A DNA stretch of 64,000 nt from Deinococcus aquaticus (lineage in GTDB: Bacteria; Deinococcota; Deinococci; Deinococcales; Deinococcaceae), in the NCBI RefSeq assembly GCF_028622095.1, contig NZ_CP115165.1, positions 3,035,501-3,099,500 of the forward strand, written 5' to 3'. The notes beneath the pieces were generated by a model. The model was given only the letters and a program-made list of their open reading frames with translations, was not told the origin of the DNA and searched no databases. The translations under genes and the position numbers were made by a program. Below, in pieces: positions 41,892-54,453 of this stretch; positions within the stretch are counted from its first letter, which is position 1, and each line of letters begins with the position of its first letter.

Positions 41892-41902
41892 GTTGATGGT
41901 CG

Positions 41903-41951
41903 AAAGTCGATGGTTGATGGAGGGGCGTTCCTTCCATTAACCATCGACTTT
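41903..41951. repeat. GGTTGATGG hairpin repeat, copy B4
   Basis: Left arm 41903-41921 and right arm 41933-41951 pair over about 19 bases with one G-T mismatch. It lies between converging genes (LptA-like and Rrf2), 12 and 16 bases from their stop codons, the position expected of a bidirectional terminator. Confidence 0.8.
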
Positions 41952-41966
41952 TAACCTGTGCCCTGC

Positions 41967-42434
41967 TTACGCGTTGGGTTTCAGGAGGTGGCCGAGGCAG
42001 TGGCCGTAACTGACGCCCTGCTGCGCGTCGATCACGAGGTCCTGCACGCTGAACTCCTGCAACACGCCCAGCATGGCGTCGCGCATGCGGGTGTAGATGG
42101 TGGTGCGGGCGTGGCAGCGGTCCTCCTCGGGGCAGTGCTCGTGCCAGTTGAGGCTGATACAGGACAGCGGCGCGACCGGCCCGTCGATGGCGCGCACGAC
42201 CTCGCACAGGCTGATCAGCTGCGGGCGGCGCGACAGCGCGTAGCCGCCGCCGATGCCTTTCTTGCTCTTCACGACGCCCTTGGCGGTCAGGGCCGCCAGG
42301 ATGCGCACCAGGTAGGGGCGGTGAACGCCGGTCGATTCGCTGATTTCCTCGCTGGACACCCAGCGGGCCGGGTCCTGGGTGCCCAGGAATCCCAGTGCCT
42401 GAAAGGCGTACACGTCGGTGGCTGAAAGCCGCAT
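41967..42434 (-). CDS. Rrf2-family regulator with Fe-S cysteine motif
   Basis: A 155-residue winged-helix regulator. The N-terminal helix-turn-helix is in [20 protein letters not shown] (about 28-47), and the wing in [13 protein letters not shown]. Three cysteines in a compact loop ([20 protein letters not shown]) match the [2Fe-2S] ligand pattern of IscR/NsrR-type members. Sensing of iron-sulfur status, nitric oxide or redox is therefore likely. ATG 42434 has TACACT seven bases upstream. No isc/suf genes are adjacent. Confidence 0.87.
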   Translation of the reverse strand: MRLSATDVYAFQALGFLGTQDPARWVSSEEISESTGVHRPYLVRILAALTAKGVVKSKKGIGGGYALSRRPQLISLCEVVRAIDGPVAPLSCISLNWHEHCPEEDRCHARTTIYTRMRDAMLGVLQEFSVQDLVIDAQQGVSYGHCLGHLLKPNA

Positions 42435-42525
42435 GGCAGGCAGTGTACCGCGCCGCGCGCCCACACCACCCCAGGGTATGAGGTTGGGGGAGTGGGGACT
42501 TCAGTCGAGGGTTGTCAGTCCCGCA

Positions 42526-43386
42526 TCAACCCTCGGCGCCGTACCGCTGCTGGAGGTACGCCAGCGCGACGGGGTCCACCTGACCGCCGGGCACCCAGCG
42601 TTCCTCCAGGTTCTCGGTGCCGAACAGTGCCCAGGCGGCCGCTTCGGTGTCGGCATCCCAGGGTCCGGCGGGCAGAGCGGCTGCGTGCCCCTGGCGGATC
42701 AGCAGGGCCCGCAGCCAGTCCAGCTGCTCCGGCGTGAGGGGACGGGTGGTTTCGGGGCGGGTGAACAGCAGGTCGTGCACGTCGAGCAGGCGGGCCAGTT
42801 CCGCGCAGGGGGCGGCGTGGTCGTCGGCGCGCAGGTTCACCCAGTCGTCGGTCAGGCCCCCGTAGCCGCGCCCGGGTCCGGCGCACAGCAGGGCGGCCGA
42901 CTGACGACCCCGGCTGTCCCCTCCGGCCGCGTCGCCGGCCATCAGGGCGGCCAGCAGGCGGCGCGGCAGGGGCAGGTCCGTTCCGGCTTCCCAGGCGGCG
43001 CGCATGGCGGTCACGACGCCCGCCCCGGCCAGGATGTTGCCCTGGATCGCCACGTCCGGCGCGGCGTACCCGCCCGCCCAGGCGTGGCAGCCGGGGCCGG
43101 TGAAGGTGGCGCTGCCGCCGCTGGCGGCTACCAGCCCGAACTGCCGCTGCGCGATGCCGGGGTCGGTCGCCTGGAAGTGCGCGCTGACCGCCTGCGCGTC
43201 CAGGCCGCTGCTCAGCAGGCGCAGGCCTTCCGGGCCGAAGGTGGGGTTCACGTAACTCTGGGTGGCGACGGCGCCCACGCCGCCCTGCACGAACGGCACC
43301 AGCGCGCCCACGGCCAGGAATTTGCTGGCGACGGCCACGCCCAGGTCGCCCGTGCGGGCGTCACGGCCCACGATGGAAAAGGTCAT
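42526..43386 (-). CDS. DUF1028 (Ntn-hydrolase-like) protein
   Basis: A 286-residue protein with the DUF1028 domain at about 1-215, starting [20 protein letters not shown], with [20 protein letters not shown] and [15 protein letters not shown] as typical blocks; the C-terminal 65 residues look like a peptidoglycan-binding-like extension ([14 protein letters not shown]). The fold is Ntn-hydrolase, but the activity is unknown. TACCCT is seven bases upstream of the ATG. It is divergent from pyrF across 84 bases. Confidence 0.83.
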   Translation of the reverse strand: MTFSIVGRDARTGDLGVAVASKFLAVGALVPFVQGGVGAVATQSYVNPTFGPEGLRLLSSGLDAQAVSAHFQATDPGIAQRQFGLVAASGGSATFTGPGCHAWAGGYAAPDVAIQGNILAGAGVVTAMRAAWEAGTDLPLPRRLLAALMAGDAAGGDSRGRQSAALLCAGPGRGYGGLTDDWVNLRADDHAAPCAELARLLDVHDLLFTRPETTRPLTPEQLDWLRALLIRQGHAAALPAGPWDADTEAAAWALFGTENLEERWVPGGQVDPVALAYLQQRYGAEG

Positions 43387-43470
43387 GCGTGTCAGGGTAG
43401 CGTCTGCGCGGGGGCGTCCGGTCAGGGTGCGTGGACGGGCCGGAGGGCAGATGCGGTAGCCTCGGACCCG

Positions 43471-44271
43471 ATGAACTTTGCGCAGGCTGTCACCGACCGA
43501 ACCCGCCGCCTGAACACCCGCCTGTGCGTGGGCCTGGACCCCCGCCTAGGCGAGTACCGAGACGCCGCGCACCTGCGCGCCCACACGCTGGACGTGCTGG
43601 AGGCAACCGCACCGTACGCCGCGTGCGTCAAGCCGCAACTGGCGTTCTACGAGGCGCTGGGCCTGGAAGGAATGCGCATTCTGGAGGACGTGTGCGCGGC
43701 CGCCCGCACGCTGGGCCTGCCCGTGCTGCTGGACGCCAAACGCGGCGATATCGGCAGCACCGCGCAGGCGTACGCGCAGGGCTGGCTGACCGGACGGCAC
43801 GCGGGCACGGCCCTGACCGTCAATCCCTTCCTGGGCTTCGAGACCCTGACGCCGTTCGTGGAGACGGCCCGCGTCAGTGGCGGCGCGGTGTTCGTGCTGG
43901 TCAAGACCAGCAACCCCGGACAGGCGGACCTTCAGGGGCACGGCGTCAGCGAACGCGTGGCCGACGAGATCACGCGCCTGAACGCCGCCGAGGACGGCGA
44001 GTACGCCAGTGTCGGCGCGGTCGTGGGCGCCACGCACCCGCAGGATCTCGCGGCGTTCCGCGCCCGGATGCCGCGCGCCCTGCTGCTGCTGCCGGGCCTG
44101 GGCGCGCAGGGTGCCACGGCGGCGCAACTGGCCCCCGCCTTCGATGCGGGCGGAACCGGGGCGCTGGCCAGCGCCAGCCGGGGCGTGCAGTACGCGCGGG
44201 GTCTGGACGTACCGGCCAGCGTGCAGGCCGCCCGTACCTTCCGCGACGAACTGAACGCCGCACTGGCCTAA
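43471..44271 (+). CDS. pyrF: Orotidine 5'-phosphate decarboxylase (type 2)
   Basis: Last step of UMP synthesis. The catalytic Lys/Asp motif is [17 protein letters not shown] (about 87-103), the substrate-binding [14 protein letters not shown] follows, and [12 protein letters not shown] near the end closes the phosphate site. 266 residues with the long N-terminal region places it in the PyrF type 2 (mycobacterial) group. The ATG at 43471 has TAGCCT eight bases upstream. No other pyr gene is in the window; repeat A5 follows. Confidence 0.94.
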   Translation: MNFAQAVTDRTRRLNTRLCVGLDPRLGEYRDAAHLRAHTLDVLEATAPYAACVKPQLAFYEALGLEGMRILEDVCAAARTLGLPVLLDAKRGDIGSTAQAYAQGWLTGRHAGTALTVNPFLGFETLTPFVETARVSGGAVFVLVKTSNPGQADLQGHGVSERVADEITRLNAAEDGEYASVGAVVGATHPQDLAAFRARMPRALLLLPGLGAQGATAAQLAPAFDAGGTGALASASRGVQYARGLDVPASVQAARTFRDELNAALA

Positions 44272-44283
44272 GCGGGCAGCGTC

Positions 44284-44419
44284 ATACGGATTCCGTCTGT
44301 TTCGTTGACAACCCGGAAACGCACCGGGTTGCCAACTCCACGCCCGGAGGGGCGTTTCTCTCCCACTCGCATCCGCTCGGATTGAATGGCTTACAGAGCC
44401 ATTCAATCCGAGTCCGTAT
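44284..44419. repeat. Dispersed MITE-like repeat, copy A5
   Basis: The best-preserved copy, 136 bp, with ends ATACGGATTCCG and CCGAGTCCGTAT. Two hairpins are clear: AACCCGG...CCGGGTT (44310-44330) and ATTGAATGGC/GCCATTCAAT near the right end. Its last base is the first base of the EamA stop codon (44419-44421, minus strand). It occupies the convergent gap between pyrF and the transporter gene. Confidence 0.88.
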
Positions 44420-45306
44420 CACTCCACGGGCGGGTGCTTCTCGGCGGGTTGCAGGCTGAGCAGCAGGGCGGCCCCGATGACCAGGGCGGCGCCCAGCAGG
44501 GCCAGTGGCGCGGGACGCTCTCCGAACAGTGCGGCGGCCAGCGCGGCGGCCACGACGGGTTCCAGGCTGGCGATCACGCTGGCGCGCGTGGCGTTCAGGC
44601 GGCGCAGGCCCGCGCTGTACGCCAGGTACGCCAGGTACGTGCTGAAGAACGACAGGGCGATCAGGCTGCCCCAGGCGGGCGCGGTCTTGGCGCTGAACGT
44701 CACGAACGGCAGCAGGCACACGGCCCCCACGGGCAGCGCGACGGCCAGCAGCGCGGGCGGCGCGTACCGGTCGAAGAAGGCGCGGCCGTAGATGTAGTAC
44801 AGCGAGTACGTGAACCCGGCCGTCAGGCCCAGGCCCAGCGCGGCCGGGCTGACGGTCACGCCCTGCCCCCCGCCCAGGCTGATCAGGCCGATGCCGCCCA
44901 GCGTGCCGCCGATGGCGAGGGCCTCGCGCCGGCCCAGGCGTTCGCGCCACGCCGCCCAGCCGATCAGGGCGACGAAGGCGGGCGCGGTGTACAGCAGCAC
45001 GCTGGCGAGGCTCGCGCCGCCCGCCCGGACGGCCAGCTGGTAACTGCCGTAGAACACGCTGACGCCCGCCACGCCGAACGCGGCCGTGACGAGCAGGTCC
45101 CGGCCGCGTGGCAGGGGCGCGCGGATCACGGCCGTGTGCAGCGCGTACAGCCCTCCGGCCAGGGCGGCGCGCCAGAACGCGACTTCCAGCGGGGCGATCC
45201 CGGCCGCCTGCGCCTGCTTGCCCAGGATGCCCAGCAGGCCCCACAGGACGGCGGCGGTCAGGATCAGCAGCGGCGCGGGAATCAGGGCGCGGGGCGCGGC
45301 GGTCAT
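44419..45306 (-). CDS. DMT-superfamily transporter (EamA), second
   Basis: A 295-residue ten-helix membrane protein with two EamA repeats (about 8-135 and 148-280). [21 protein letters not shown] begins helix 1, and [22 protein letters not shown] is the typical last-repeat block. Related in type but not closely to the transporter at 30401. ATG 45306 overlaps the stop of the DOMON-like gene. Substrate unknown. Confidence 0.85.
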   Translation of the reverse strand: MTAAPRALIPAPLLILTAAVLWGLLGILGKQAQAAGIAPLEVAFWRAALAGGLYALHTAVIRAPLPRGRDLLVTAAFGVAGVSVFYGSYQLAVRAGGASLASVLLYTAPAFVALIGWAAWRERLGRREALAIGGTLGGIGLISLGGGQGVTVSPAALGLGLTAGFTYSLYYIYGRAFFDRYAPPALLAVALPVGAVCLLPFVTFSAKTAPAWGSLIALSFFSTYLAYLAYSAGLRRLNATRASVIASLEPVVAAALAAALFGERPAPLALLGAALVIGAALLLSLQPAEKHPPVE

Positions 45307-46061
45307 GAACGGGACGGGCCGCGCCACACGACGGCGGTGGCGATCACGGTGATCAGCAGTCCCAGGCCGCCCAGAACGATCAGGGCGATGCTGACCCAGT
45401 CGCGCGTTTCGCCCACGGCGGCCAGGGTGTCGTTCGTGAAGGCCTGCGTGTCCCCGGCGGCGGCCAGCACGTCGACCGGGGTGGGTGCGCCAGTCCGGCC
45501 GGCCTGAAGCGCGGTCGGCTGGGTGCCCGGCCCGGGTTTCAGGAGTCCGCCCGCGGACAGGGGCGTGTACACGCTGTTAGTGACCCAGTAGCCGTAGTTC
45601 CCGGTGGGCACGGCCGTGTCGATGATCAGGCTGGTGCCCTGCACCTGCACGGTCGGGGCGGCGCGGGTGGTCAGGGTGCCCAGGGTGTTCGCTTCGTGCA
45701 GGGTGGCGCCGGTGCCCGTGACTCGCAGGTGGTACTGCCAGCCGCCCTGCTCGCGGACGCGCAGGCCAGTATCGGCCAGCACCTGCTGCCCGCCCAGCGC
45801 ACCCTTGATAAAGATATCGGTGACGCCGGCGCTGAAGCCGCTGGGGGCGTTCCAGGGGTTGCCCATCTGCCCGAAACTGACGGTAAAGCGCATGGTGTCG
45901 CCGCTGCTGTCGGCGGCGAAGGCGCGCAGGTCCAGCATCTCGGCCGTGACGGCAGGCCGGGTGGGAAGGATGTACCCGCCGTCACCGCGCGCGTCTCCGG
46001 CGGGGTCGGCGATGGTCAGCTGGGAGGCGAGCAGCGGGATGGAGAGCATGGGCAACAGCAC
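45303..46061 (-). CDS. Exported glucodextranase-DOMON-like, membrane-anchored protein
   Basis: A 252-residue protein: a signal peptide (about 1-15), a beta-rich domain resembling the C-terminal DOMON-like domain of glucodextranase (PF09985; [20 protein letters not shown] and [20 protein letters not shown] are characteristic), and a C-terminal helix ([20 protein letters not shown]) followed by a short basic tail, so the protein is anchored facing outward. The start is GTG 46061, seven bases after TATACT (46069-46074), a near-consensus -10. It may bind sugars. It is coupled to the transporter gene downstream. Confidence 0.75.
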   Translation of the reverse strand: MLLPMLSIPLLASQLTIADPAGDARGDGGYILPTRPAVTAEMLDLRAFAADSSGDTMRFTVSFGQMGNPWNAPSGFSAGVTDIFIKGALGGQQVLADTGLRVREQGGWQYHLRVTGTGATLHEANTLGTLTTRAAPTVQVQGTSLIIDTAVPTGNYGYWVTNSVYTPLSAGGLLKPGPGTQPTALQAGRTGAPTPVDVLAAAGDTQAFTNDTLAAVGETRDWVSIALIVLGGLGLLITVIATAVVWRGPSRS

Positions 46062-46190
46062 GCACGGCAGTATAGGCGGCGCTGCGGGCGCTGCGTGTGG
46101 GCCGCGTGCGCCCGCACAGGCGCGGGCCCGGAGCGCCGCCGACGGGCGCCGACTGTGGGGGCCTGACGGCGGCAAGTACAAGTACAGGTG

Positions 46191-46230
46191 AATTGAACGG
46201 CTTGACAGGCCGTTCAATCGGAGTCCGTAT
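46191..46230. repeat. Truncated MITE-like repeat, copy A6
   Basis: Only the right-hand 40 bases of the family remain: the stem ATTGAACGGC/GCCGTTCAAT and the end CGGAGTCCGTAT. The terminal T is the first base of the proB stop codon (46230-46232, minus strand). As it stands it is a good hairpin in the position of a proB terminator. Confidence 0.8.
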
Positions 46231-47321
46231 TACAGGCGCACGAGGTCGTCGCGGTGCACGGCTTCCGGGCCGTACGTGAAGCCCAGCAGGCCCTCGATGT
46301 CGCGGGAGTGGTGCCCGGCCAGGCGGGTCAGGTCCGCCGAGGCGTAGCGGGTCAGGCCGCGCGCGATCTCGTGGCCGTCCGGGTCGATCAGGCGGATGGT
46401 GTGCCCCCGCCGGAAGGTGCCCTCGACCTGCGTGATCCCGGCAGGCAGCAAGCTCCCGCCGCGTTCGCGGACGGCGCGGGCCGCCCCGGCGTCCAGCAGG
46501 ACGCGCCCGGCGGCGATCTCGGCCAGAATCCAGCGTTTGCGGGCTTCCAGGCGGGTGCCGGCGGCCAGGAAGCGGGTGCCGATGGCCTCGCCGCCCACGA
46601 TGCGGACCAGGGCGTCCGGCGCGTCACCGGGCGCGATCACGACGGGGGTGCCGGCGCGCGTGGCGATCTCAGCCGCCTGGATCTTGGTGTGCATGCCGCC
46701 CGTGCCGCGGTGCGATCCGGCCCCTCCGGCGCGGGCCCAGACGTCCGGGGTCACGCGTTCCACGATCGGGATCAGTGTGGCCGTGGGGTCGCTGCGGGGG
46801 TCGGCGGTGTACAGGCCGGGCGCGTCGGTCAGGATGACCAGCAGGTCCGCCTCGGTCAGGTTCGCCACGAACGCCGAGAGGGTGTCGTTGTCCCCGACCT
46901 TGATCTGCTCCAGCGCGACGGCGTCGTTCTCGTTGATGATCGGCATGACGCCCCGCGCGAGGCAGGCGTCCAGGGTGGTGCGGGCGTTCAGGTAGCGGGT
47001 GCGGTCACGGAAGTCGTCGGCGGTCAGCAGGACCTGCGCGACCGGCAGGCCGTACAGGTCCGCCAGTTGCGCGTACGTGTGCATCAGGCGGCCCTGCCCG
47101 ACGGCGGCCAGCAGTTGCTTCTCGGCCAGGGTGCGGTCGCGCGGCGGGAAGCCCAGCGCCTCCCAGCCGGCCAGGACGGCGCCGCTGGTGACCAGGACGG
47201 CCTCGTGCCCGGCGGCGCGCACGGCGGCCAGGCCGCGCATCAGGTCCACCAGTCGGGGGCGGTGCAGGCGGTCCGTGCCGGCGGTCAGGACGCTGGTGCC
47301 GAGTTTCAGTACTACGCGCAT
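46230..47321 (-). CDS. proB: Glutamate 5-kinase
   Basis: First step of proline synthesis. An amino-acid-kinase domain (about 1-255) has VVLKLGTSVLT at the start, VLVTSGAV, and the ATP/glutamate block INENDAVALEQIKVGDNDTL, followed by a C-terminal PUA domain (about 270-360). 363 residues is normal for the PUA-containing form. ATG 47321 has TATCCT eight bases upstream; the longer frame to 47366 is not needed. proA is not adjacent. Confidence 0.94.
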   Translation of the reverse strand: MRVVLKLGTSVLTAGTDRLHRPRLVDLMRGLAAVRAAGHEAVLVTSGAVLAGWEALGFPPRDRTLAEKQLLAAVGQGRLMHTYAQLADLYGLPVAQVLLTADDFRDRTRYLNARTTLDACLARGVMPIINENDAVALEQIKVGDNDTLSAFVANLTEADLLVILTDAPGLYTADPRSDPTATLIPIVERVTPDVWARAGGAGSHRGTGGMHTKIQAAEIATRAGTPVVIAPGDAPDALVRIVGGEAIGTRFLAAGTRLEARKRWILAEIAAGRVLLDAGAARAVRERGGSLLPAGITQVEGTFRRGHTIRLIDPDGHEIARGLTRYASADLTRLAGHHSRDIEGLLGFTYGPEAVHRDDLVRL

Positions 47322-47435
47322 ACCAGCGCAGGATACGCGCCGCGCCGGGCCGCCCCTGCCGCGCACAGGCAGACAGACCCCGCGTGACCCGCCGCGCCCT
47401 GCCTTCCGTCAGGTTCCGGTCAGAGTGCAGGCGCT

Positions 47436-48137
47436 ATGAACAGGGCAGTGTTGAAACGTGACCTTCTTTTCGCTGTGATGGGCGGCGCGGCGCTCCTGAC
47501 GGGCGTGGCGGCCGCGCAGACGGACCCGCCCCGGCCTGCACCGGACCCGGCGCTGGGGCCGCTGGAGGGCGTGCGGCGCTTCATGACGTCCTTTCAGCCG
47601 GCGCCGGGCGAGGCGTCCCTGCTGGCCTACGCCCGCCAGGAGGGGCTGGACTGGGCGGCCACGCAGAACCTGTTCGGAACGCAACTGACCGATCCGGGCA
47701 ACCACTACCTGGAGTGGCGGGGCCTGAGTAACCGCGCGGGCGGCGCGGTGTTCACGACCGTGCGGGCCGCGACGTTCCTGCGCGCCGGGCAGGCGCTGCT
47801 GGTCCTGAATCGCGAGTGGTGCGCGGCCGGGCAGTGTCAGGTACGGCACGTGTTCGCGTGGCAGAGTGCGGGCATGTGGAAGGTCGTGCCGGAGGCCAGC
47901 GTGATTCCGGCCCTGCGTGACGAGGAGTTCACCGTGGGCCGCGCGCCCGCGTGCCTGCGCGGCGTGCCGCTGGGCGTGCAGTACCTTCCGGCGCGGCTGG
48001 GCACGACCCTGAACGTGCTGCCGCTGGTGCCGGAAGCCGCGCGGCGGGCCTGTGAGGCGGCGGGCGTGAACCTCAGCGCCGCGACCCGGCCTGTCACGCT
48101 GAACTGGACCGTCTCGGTCGGCAAGTTCCGCCGCTGA
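47436..48137 (+). CDS. Secreted protein of unknown function
   Basis: A 233-residue protein with a signal peptide (about 1-27, ending GVAAAQT). The mature part contains four cysteines, two in REWCAAGQCQV and one each in APACLRG and RRACEAAG, that could form two disulfides. No known domain was recognised. Codon composition is like its neighbours. It stands alone between proB (divergent) and a tetR gene (convergent). Confidence 0.65.
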   Translation: MNRAVLKRDLLFAVMGGAALLTGVAAAQTDPPRPAPDPALGPLEGVRRFMTSFQPAPGEASLLAYARQEGLDWAATQNLFGTQLTDPGNHYLEWRGLSNRAGGAVFTTVRAATFLRAGQALLVLNREWCAAGQCQVRHVFAWQSAGMWKVVPEASVIPALRDEEFTVGRAPACLRGVPLGVQYLPARLGTTLNVLPLVPEAARRACEAAGVNLSAATRPVTLNWTVSVGKFRR

Positions 48138-48173
48138 GCCGCAGAGCAGCAGGGTTCACCGCAAACAAGCGTC

Positions 48174-48203
48174 AAGCGCCAGACACACGGCGTTCTGGCG
48201 CTT
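48174..48203. terminator. Bidirectional terminator
   Basis: AAGCGCCAGA (48174-48183) and TCTGGCGCTT (48194-48203) form a perfect 10-bp stem with a 10-base loop between the secreted-protein and tetR genes; TTTC follows on the plus strand. Confidence 0.78.
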
Positions 48204-48227
48204 TCACTCTCCTGAAAAGGCGGCGCT

Positions 48228-48884
48228 TTACTGTCCGGCGGTGTCCTGCGCGGCGAGGTGATCCACGACCGAGCGCAGGGCCAGTTCGAACTCGCTCTGG
48301 AAGGTCCACTGGGCGTCCTGGGTGGGTTCGCCGGTCTGGGGGTCCAGGCCGGGCAGGGACTCGCTGAACTGCTGCCAGCCGATCGCCACGGCGTACAGGT
48401 GCCGCAGGATGCGCAGCGTGGTGGGCGGGCTGTACGGCATGTGCTCGACCAGTCGGCCCAGCTGGGCGTCCAGGTCGCGGCGGAATTCGGTGGCCAGTTC
48501 CGGGCGCACGTTGCGTTCCAGCACGGTGCCCAGCAGCACCAGCAGGCGGCGCAGCGGGGTCAGGGTCTCGCTGGAGTCCAGCAGGGCGTCGCTGACCTGG
48601 GTGGGCGTGCGGGGCTGGCGTTCGCGCAGAATCTCGGCGGTGCGGGTGATCCAGGCGTTCAGGTGTTCGCTGAGCAGCGCCAGGAACAGTTCTTCCTTGG
48701 TGTCGAAGTACAGGTACAGGGTGCCCTTGGCCAGCCGGGCTTCGCGCGCCACCTGATTCATGCTCAGGTCGGCGTAGGCGGTGGTGGTCCAGAGGCGTTC
48801 GGCCGCACGCAGGATGTCGTCCCGGCGGCGGTTCTTTTCTTCTGCGCTGCGGGCGCGGGCGGGGCGGGGGGCGTCAATGACCAT
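48228..48884 (-). CDS. TetR/AcrR-family regulator
   Basis: A 218-residue repressor-type protein. The N-terminal TetR helix-turn-helix is at about 15-65 (ILRAAERLWTTTAYADLSMN, QVAREARLAKGTLYLYFDTK). The C-terminal half is helical, the ligand-binding and dimer domain, with no recognisable ligand class. TATCTT lies eight bases before the ATG. Divergent from folD across 265 bases, a gap in which no gene or clear operator was found. Target unknown. Confidence 0.88.
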   Translation of the reverse strand: MVIDAPRPARARSAEEKNRRRDDILRAAERLWTTTAYADLSMNQVAREARLAKGTLYLYFDTKEELFLALLSEHLNAWITRTAEILRERQPRTPTQVSDALLDSSETLTPLRRLLVLLGTVLERNVRPELATEFRRDLDAQLGRLVEHMPYSPPTTLRILRHLYAVAIGWQQFSESLPGLDPQTGEPTQDAQWTFQSEFELALRSVVDHLAAQDTAGQ

Positions 48885-49149
48885 CTGGACAGAAGATAGG
48901 CCTACGCTGTGGCGGCCGCTGTGAAGGTCTTCACGTATCCCCCCCCAGGGGATCAGAAACCACCCGAAATGAGCCTTTTTACATCAAACGACACCGGTTG
49001 GTTAAGACCACCTGTAGACCTCGACTACCGTTCCGGGCAGCACACCCCCGGTCAAACGACCGCCCGCCGCACCCACAGGCAAATCGGTATGCTGTCCCGG
49101 ACGCCCGCCGCCCGGCCCCCCAACTCCCCTCTCACGATCGGATTCCCAG

Positions 49150-50085
49150 ATGCCCACACCAGATTCCCCCACCCCGGCCCACGACACCCCGGCTCACGAC
49201 ACCCCGGCCCAGGACACGGCCACTGCGCCCACGCTCCTGACCGGCGCCCTGACCGGCAAGGCGCTGGCCGATCAGGTCACGCGCGGCGTGAAGGCCGACC
49301 TGCACGCCTGGGAGTTCCGCCCGCACCTCGTCAGCGTGCTGGCCAGCGGCGACCCGGCCTCCCGCGTGTACGTGGACAGCAAGGCCCGCCGCGCCGAACG
49401 CCTGGGCGTGCAGTTCACCGCCCGCGACCTGGGGGACACCCTGACCGACGCTGCCCTGCACGCCGCGCTGGACGAACTGTCCGCCGATCCTGGCGTGCAC
49501 GGCATCATGCTGGAACTCCCGCTCGCCCCCGGCCTGGACGCCGACGCCGCCCTGCTGCGACTCGCGCCCCGCAAGGACGTCGAGGGCCTCAGTCCCGCCA
49601 ACCTCGCCCTGATCGCCGCCGGGCGTGAGGCCGAGGCGCTGCTGCCGCCCACGCCGCGCTCTATCCGCTTCCTGCTGCGCGCCGCGCTGGGTGACGACCT
49701 GCGCGGCCTGAATATCGCCGTGATCGGCCCCGGACGTACCGTGGGCCGCCCCCTGACCTTCATGCTGAACAACCGGGGCGCGACCGTCACGCTCTGCAAC
49801 GAACACACCCGCGACCTGGGCCGCGTGCTGGCCCCCATGAACGCCATCGTGGTCGCCGTGGGCCGCGCCGGACTGCTGCGCCCGGAACACGTGCAGCCGC
49901 ACCACGTCGTGATCGACGCCGGCATCAACGTGCAACCCGGCGGGGTCGTTGGGGACGCCCTGCCGGACCTGCCCGTGCACGCGCAGTCACCCGTGCCGGG
50001 CGGCGTGGGCCCACTGACCAGCGCCCTGATGTACCAGAACCTCGTGCGCGCCGTGAAACTCCAGCGCGGCGAGCCCGTCGAGTGA
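49150..50085 (+). CDS. folD: Methylenetetrahydrofolate dehydrogenase/cyclohydrolase
   Basis: Interconverts 5,10-methylene-, methenyl- and 10-formyl-tetrahydrofolate. The N-terminal catalytic domain keeps the Lys of [13 protein letters not shown], but the usual QLPL reads ELPL and KDVDG reads KDVEG; the NAD(P) domain has [10 protein letters not shown] in place of GRSxxVGxP, and the [10 protein letters not shown] block is intact. About 25 extra N-terminal residues come from a 15-base tandem repeat (Pro-Ala-His-Asp-Thr). 311 residues. Its stop overlaps the glycosyltransferase start. Confidence 0.85.
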   Translation: MPTPDSPTPAHDTPAHDTPAQDTATAPTLLTGALTGKALADQVTRGVKADLHAWEFRPHLVSVLASGDPASRVYVDSKARRAERLGVQFTARDLGDTLTDAALHAALDELSADPGVHGIMLELPLAPGLDADAALLRLAPRKDVEGLSPANLALIAAGREAEALLPPTPRSIRFLLRAALGDDLRGLNIAVIGPGRTVGRPLTFMLNNRGATVTLCNEHTRDLGRVLAPMNAIVVAVGRAGLLRPEHVQPHHVVIDAGINVQPGGVVGDALPDLPVHAQSPVPGGVGPLTSALMYQNLVRAVKLQRGEPVE

Positions 50086-51179
50086 CGCCGCAACACACGA
50101 CCCGCGTGGCGTTCATGACCGACGCGCCGCGCGTGGCAGGCAGCGAGGTCTGGCTGCTGGACGTGCTGCCGCTGCTGCCCGCGCACGGCCTGAACCCCAC
50201 GGTGTTCCTGCCGCACGGCGAGGCGCTGGATGAACTCGCCCGCCGCTTCGGGGAGGCCGGGGTGCCCGCCCGGCGGTACGACGACCTGAAGGCCATCACG
50301 GCCGACCTGAACAGCTTCGACCTGCGGGTCGTGCAGGCCTGGGACCCCGGCACGTACCGCGCACTGGACACCCTGCGCGCCCCCCGCGTGGCCGTGGTGC
50401 ACGATCAGCTGGACTACCACTACCCGGCCGGACTGAAGGGCTGGTACCGGCAGGTGTACCGCGCGACCAAACTGGGCGGCCTGCGCCGCGCCGATTCGGT
50501 CGTGACCGTCTCGCAGTGGGGGCAGGCCTTCTTGCAGGGCACCATGGGTCTGCCCCGCGTGGGCGGCCTGACGAACGGCGTGAACCCGGACCGCTACCAG
50601 CCCGCCCCGCCCGCCGGGCGCGCCGCACTGCGCGCCCGCCTGGGCTTCAGCGGCTTCACGGTGCTGGTGCCCGGCCGGTTCGCACCGGAGAAGAACCAGC
50701 TGGCGGCCGTGCTGGCGGCCCGGCACGCTCCGGACCTGAACTTCGTGTTCGCGGGCGACATGGATTCCAGCGTGGGAAGCGCGGCCCGCACCCTGACCCG
50801 CGCGCTGCGCCTGCGCAACGTGACCTTCCTGGGCCGCCGCTGGGACCTGCCGGACCTGTACCGCGCCGCCGACGCGCTGCTGCAACCCACCCTGGCCGAG
50901 AACCAGTCGCTGGTCACGCTGGAGGCCATGGCGTCGGGCCTGCCGGTCGTGACCACGCCCATTCCGGCGCAGGCCGAACTGATCCGCGACGGCGTGGACG
51001 GCCTGCTGGTCCCGCCCGTTCCGCACCTGCTGGCGCGCGCCCTGCGGGCCATGGCGGCCCACCCTGACCGCACGGCGCAGTTCGGAGTGCAGGCCCGCCA
51101 GCGCGTGCTGGAGCGGCACACCCTGACCGGCACGGCGGCGCAGGTGGCGGCGCTGCTGCGCTCCTGCCTGCCGGACTGA
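50082..51179 (+). CDS. Glycosyltransferase, GT-B fold (GT4-like)
   Basis: A 365-residue cytoplasmic or membrane-associated glycosyltransferase. The N-terminal Rossmann half contains [18 protein letters not shown] and [20 protein letters not shown]; the C-terminal half has [19 protein letters not shown] and the nucleotide-sugar block [19 protein letters not shown] with the E-x7-E-type glutamates. Acceptor and donor are unknown. The GTG start overlaps the folD stop by four bases; the functional link to folate metabolism is not evident. Confidence 0.85.
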   Translation: MTPQHTTRVAFMTDAPRVAGSEVWLLDVLPLLPAHGLNPTVFLPHGEALDELARRFGEAGVPARRYDDLKAITADLNSFDLRVVQAWDPGTYRALDTLRAPRVAVVHDQLDYHYPAGLKGWYRQVYRATKLGGLRRADSVVTVSQWGQAFLQGTMGLPRVGGLTNGVNPDRYQPAPPAGRAALRARLGFSGFTVLVPGRFAPEKNQLAAVLAARHAPDLNFVFAGDMDSSVGSAARTLTRALRLRNVTFLGRRWDLPDLYRAADALLQPTLAENQSLVTLEAMASGLPVVTTPIPAQAELIRDGVDGLLVPPVPHLLARALRAMAAHPDRTAQFGVQARQRVLERHTLTGTAAQVAALLRSCLPD

Positions 51180-51217
51180 TCAGGCCAGACTGACCGGATT
51201 CACCGGCCCCGTTCCCT

Positions 51218-53760
<2,543 letters not shown>

Positions 53761-53768
53761 TCATCGTT

Positions 53769-53867
53769 GACCCGCGGCGGATGGGCTGGCCTTGGCACCG
53801 TGACGCGATGAGGTCCGGTTGCCGCGCCGTCTACGAGCCAGTTCTCTCGGGCGCTCTGAAGTGGGTC
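53769..53867 (-). ncRNA. SAM-I (S-box) riboswitch aptamer upstream of metY-metX
   Basis: A 99-nt minus-strand element matches the S-box pattern in order: P1 arms GACCC (53867-53863) and GGGTC (53773-53769), then TTCAGAGCGCCCGAGAGAAC and CTGGCTCGTAGA for the P2 kink-turn region, GCGGCAACC, a variable P3, and the hallmark GGTGCCAA, then a P4 of GGC...GCC. The gene it precedes makes homocysteine for methionine, the classical target. Binding of SAM should favour termination at 53671-53713. A short hairpin GGTCA-ACGA-TGACC overlaps the P1 3' arm and may be part of the switch. Confidence 0.87.
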
Positions 53868-53977
53868 GCTCCACGCAGGAGCTACCGCGCAGCCTAGCGT
53901 CCCGGGCCGCCCAGGGTCAAGGGCGTAGAGACCGGGAGCGCGGGGCAAAAGCGGCAGGCCGCCATGTGGTTGGCGGG

Positions 53978-54367
53978 TCAGCCGGGCTGCGCCGCGCAGT
54001 CGGGGCACTGGCCGTACAGGGTGACCTCGTGGGCGCGGACAATGAATCCGCCGGGGTAGACGGTGCCGCTGGGCAGTGCGACCGGGCAGGTGTGCAGCGT
54101 GAAGACGCGGCCGCAGTCCTGGCAGGAGAAGTGGTGATGGTGGCCCTGGCCGCTGGCCTCGTAGAGGGTTTCGCCGTCGAGCGTGACGGGGTGGATGCGG
54201 CCCTGGTCGGTCAGGAGTTTCAGGGTGCGGTACACGGTGGCGATGCCCAGGCCCGGCAGGTCGCTCCGCGCGCGGTCGTGCACGTCGGCAACGGCCAGTG
54301 GTCCCTGGGCGGCCTGCATGATGCGGGTGATCACATCGCGCTGGCGGGTGCTGCGGGTGGCGGTCAT
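53978..54367 (-). CDS. Fur-family metal-dependent regulator
   Basis: A 129-residue regulator with the Fur winged helix (about 1-75, [19 protein letters not shown]) and a dimerisation domain with metal ligands in [17 protein letters not shown] and [12 protein letters not shown], the two CxxC pairs of a structural zinc site. It could be Fur, Mur, PerR or Zur; the only Fur characterised in D. radiodurans is manganese-responsive, but the class cannot be fixed from sequence. TAGCCT six bases before the ATG gives a leaderless start. Between metY (same strand) and the holin-type operon. Confidence 0.88.
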   Translation of the reverse strand: MTATRSTRQRDVITRIMQAAQGPLAVADVHDRARSDLPGLGIATVYRTLKLLTDQGRIHPVTLDGETLYEASGQGHHHHFSCQDCGRVFTLHTCPVALPSGTVYPGGFIVRAHEVTLYGQCPDCAAQPG

Positions 54368-54401
54368 GGCCGCAGGCTAGCACTCCTGATCGGGGCGTAT
54401 C

Positions 54402-54434
54402 AAAAAGCAGCCCACCTTTGATGGGTGGACTGCT
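54402..54434 (-). terminator. Terminator of the 54454-55991 operon
   Basis: AGCAG-x-CCACC (54406-54416) pairs with GGTGG-x-CTGCT (54424-54434); on the minus strand it is followed by TTTTT (54406-54402). It separates the two-gene operon from the fur promoter. Confidence 0.82.
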
Positions 54435-54453
54435 GGATGGGCGGCAGCGGTGT

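Noticed and set aside
53769..53867. T-box or cobalamin riboswitch before metY
   Set aside because: The order of conserved words (GCGGCAACC, GGTGCCAA and closing P1) fits the SAM-I aptamer, and no T-box bulge or B12-box sequence is present.
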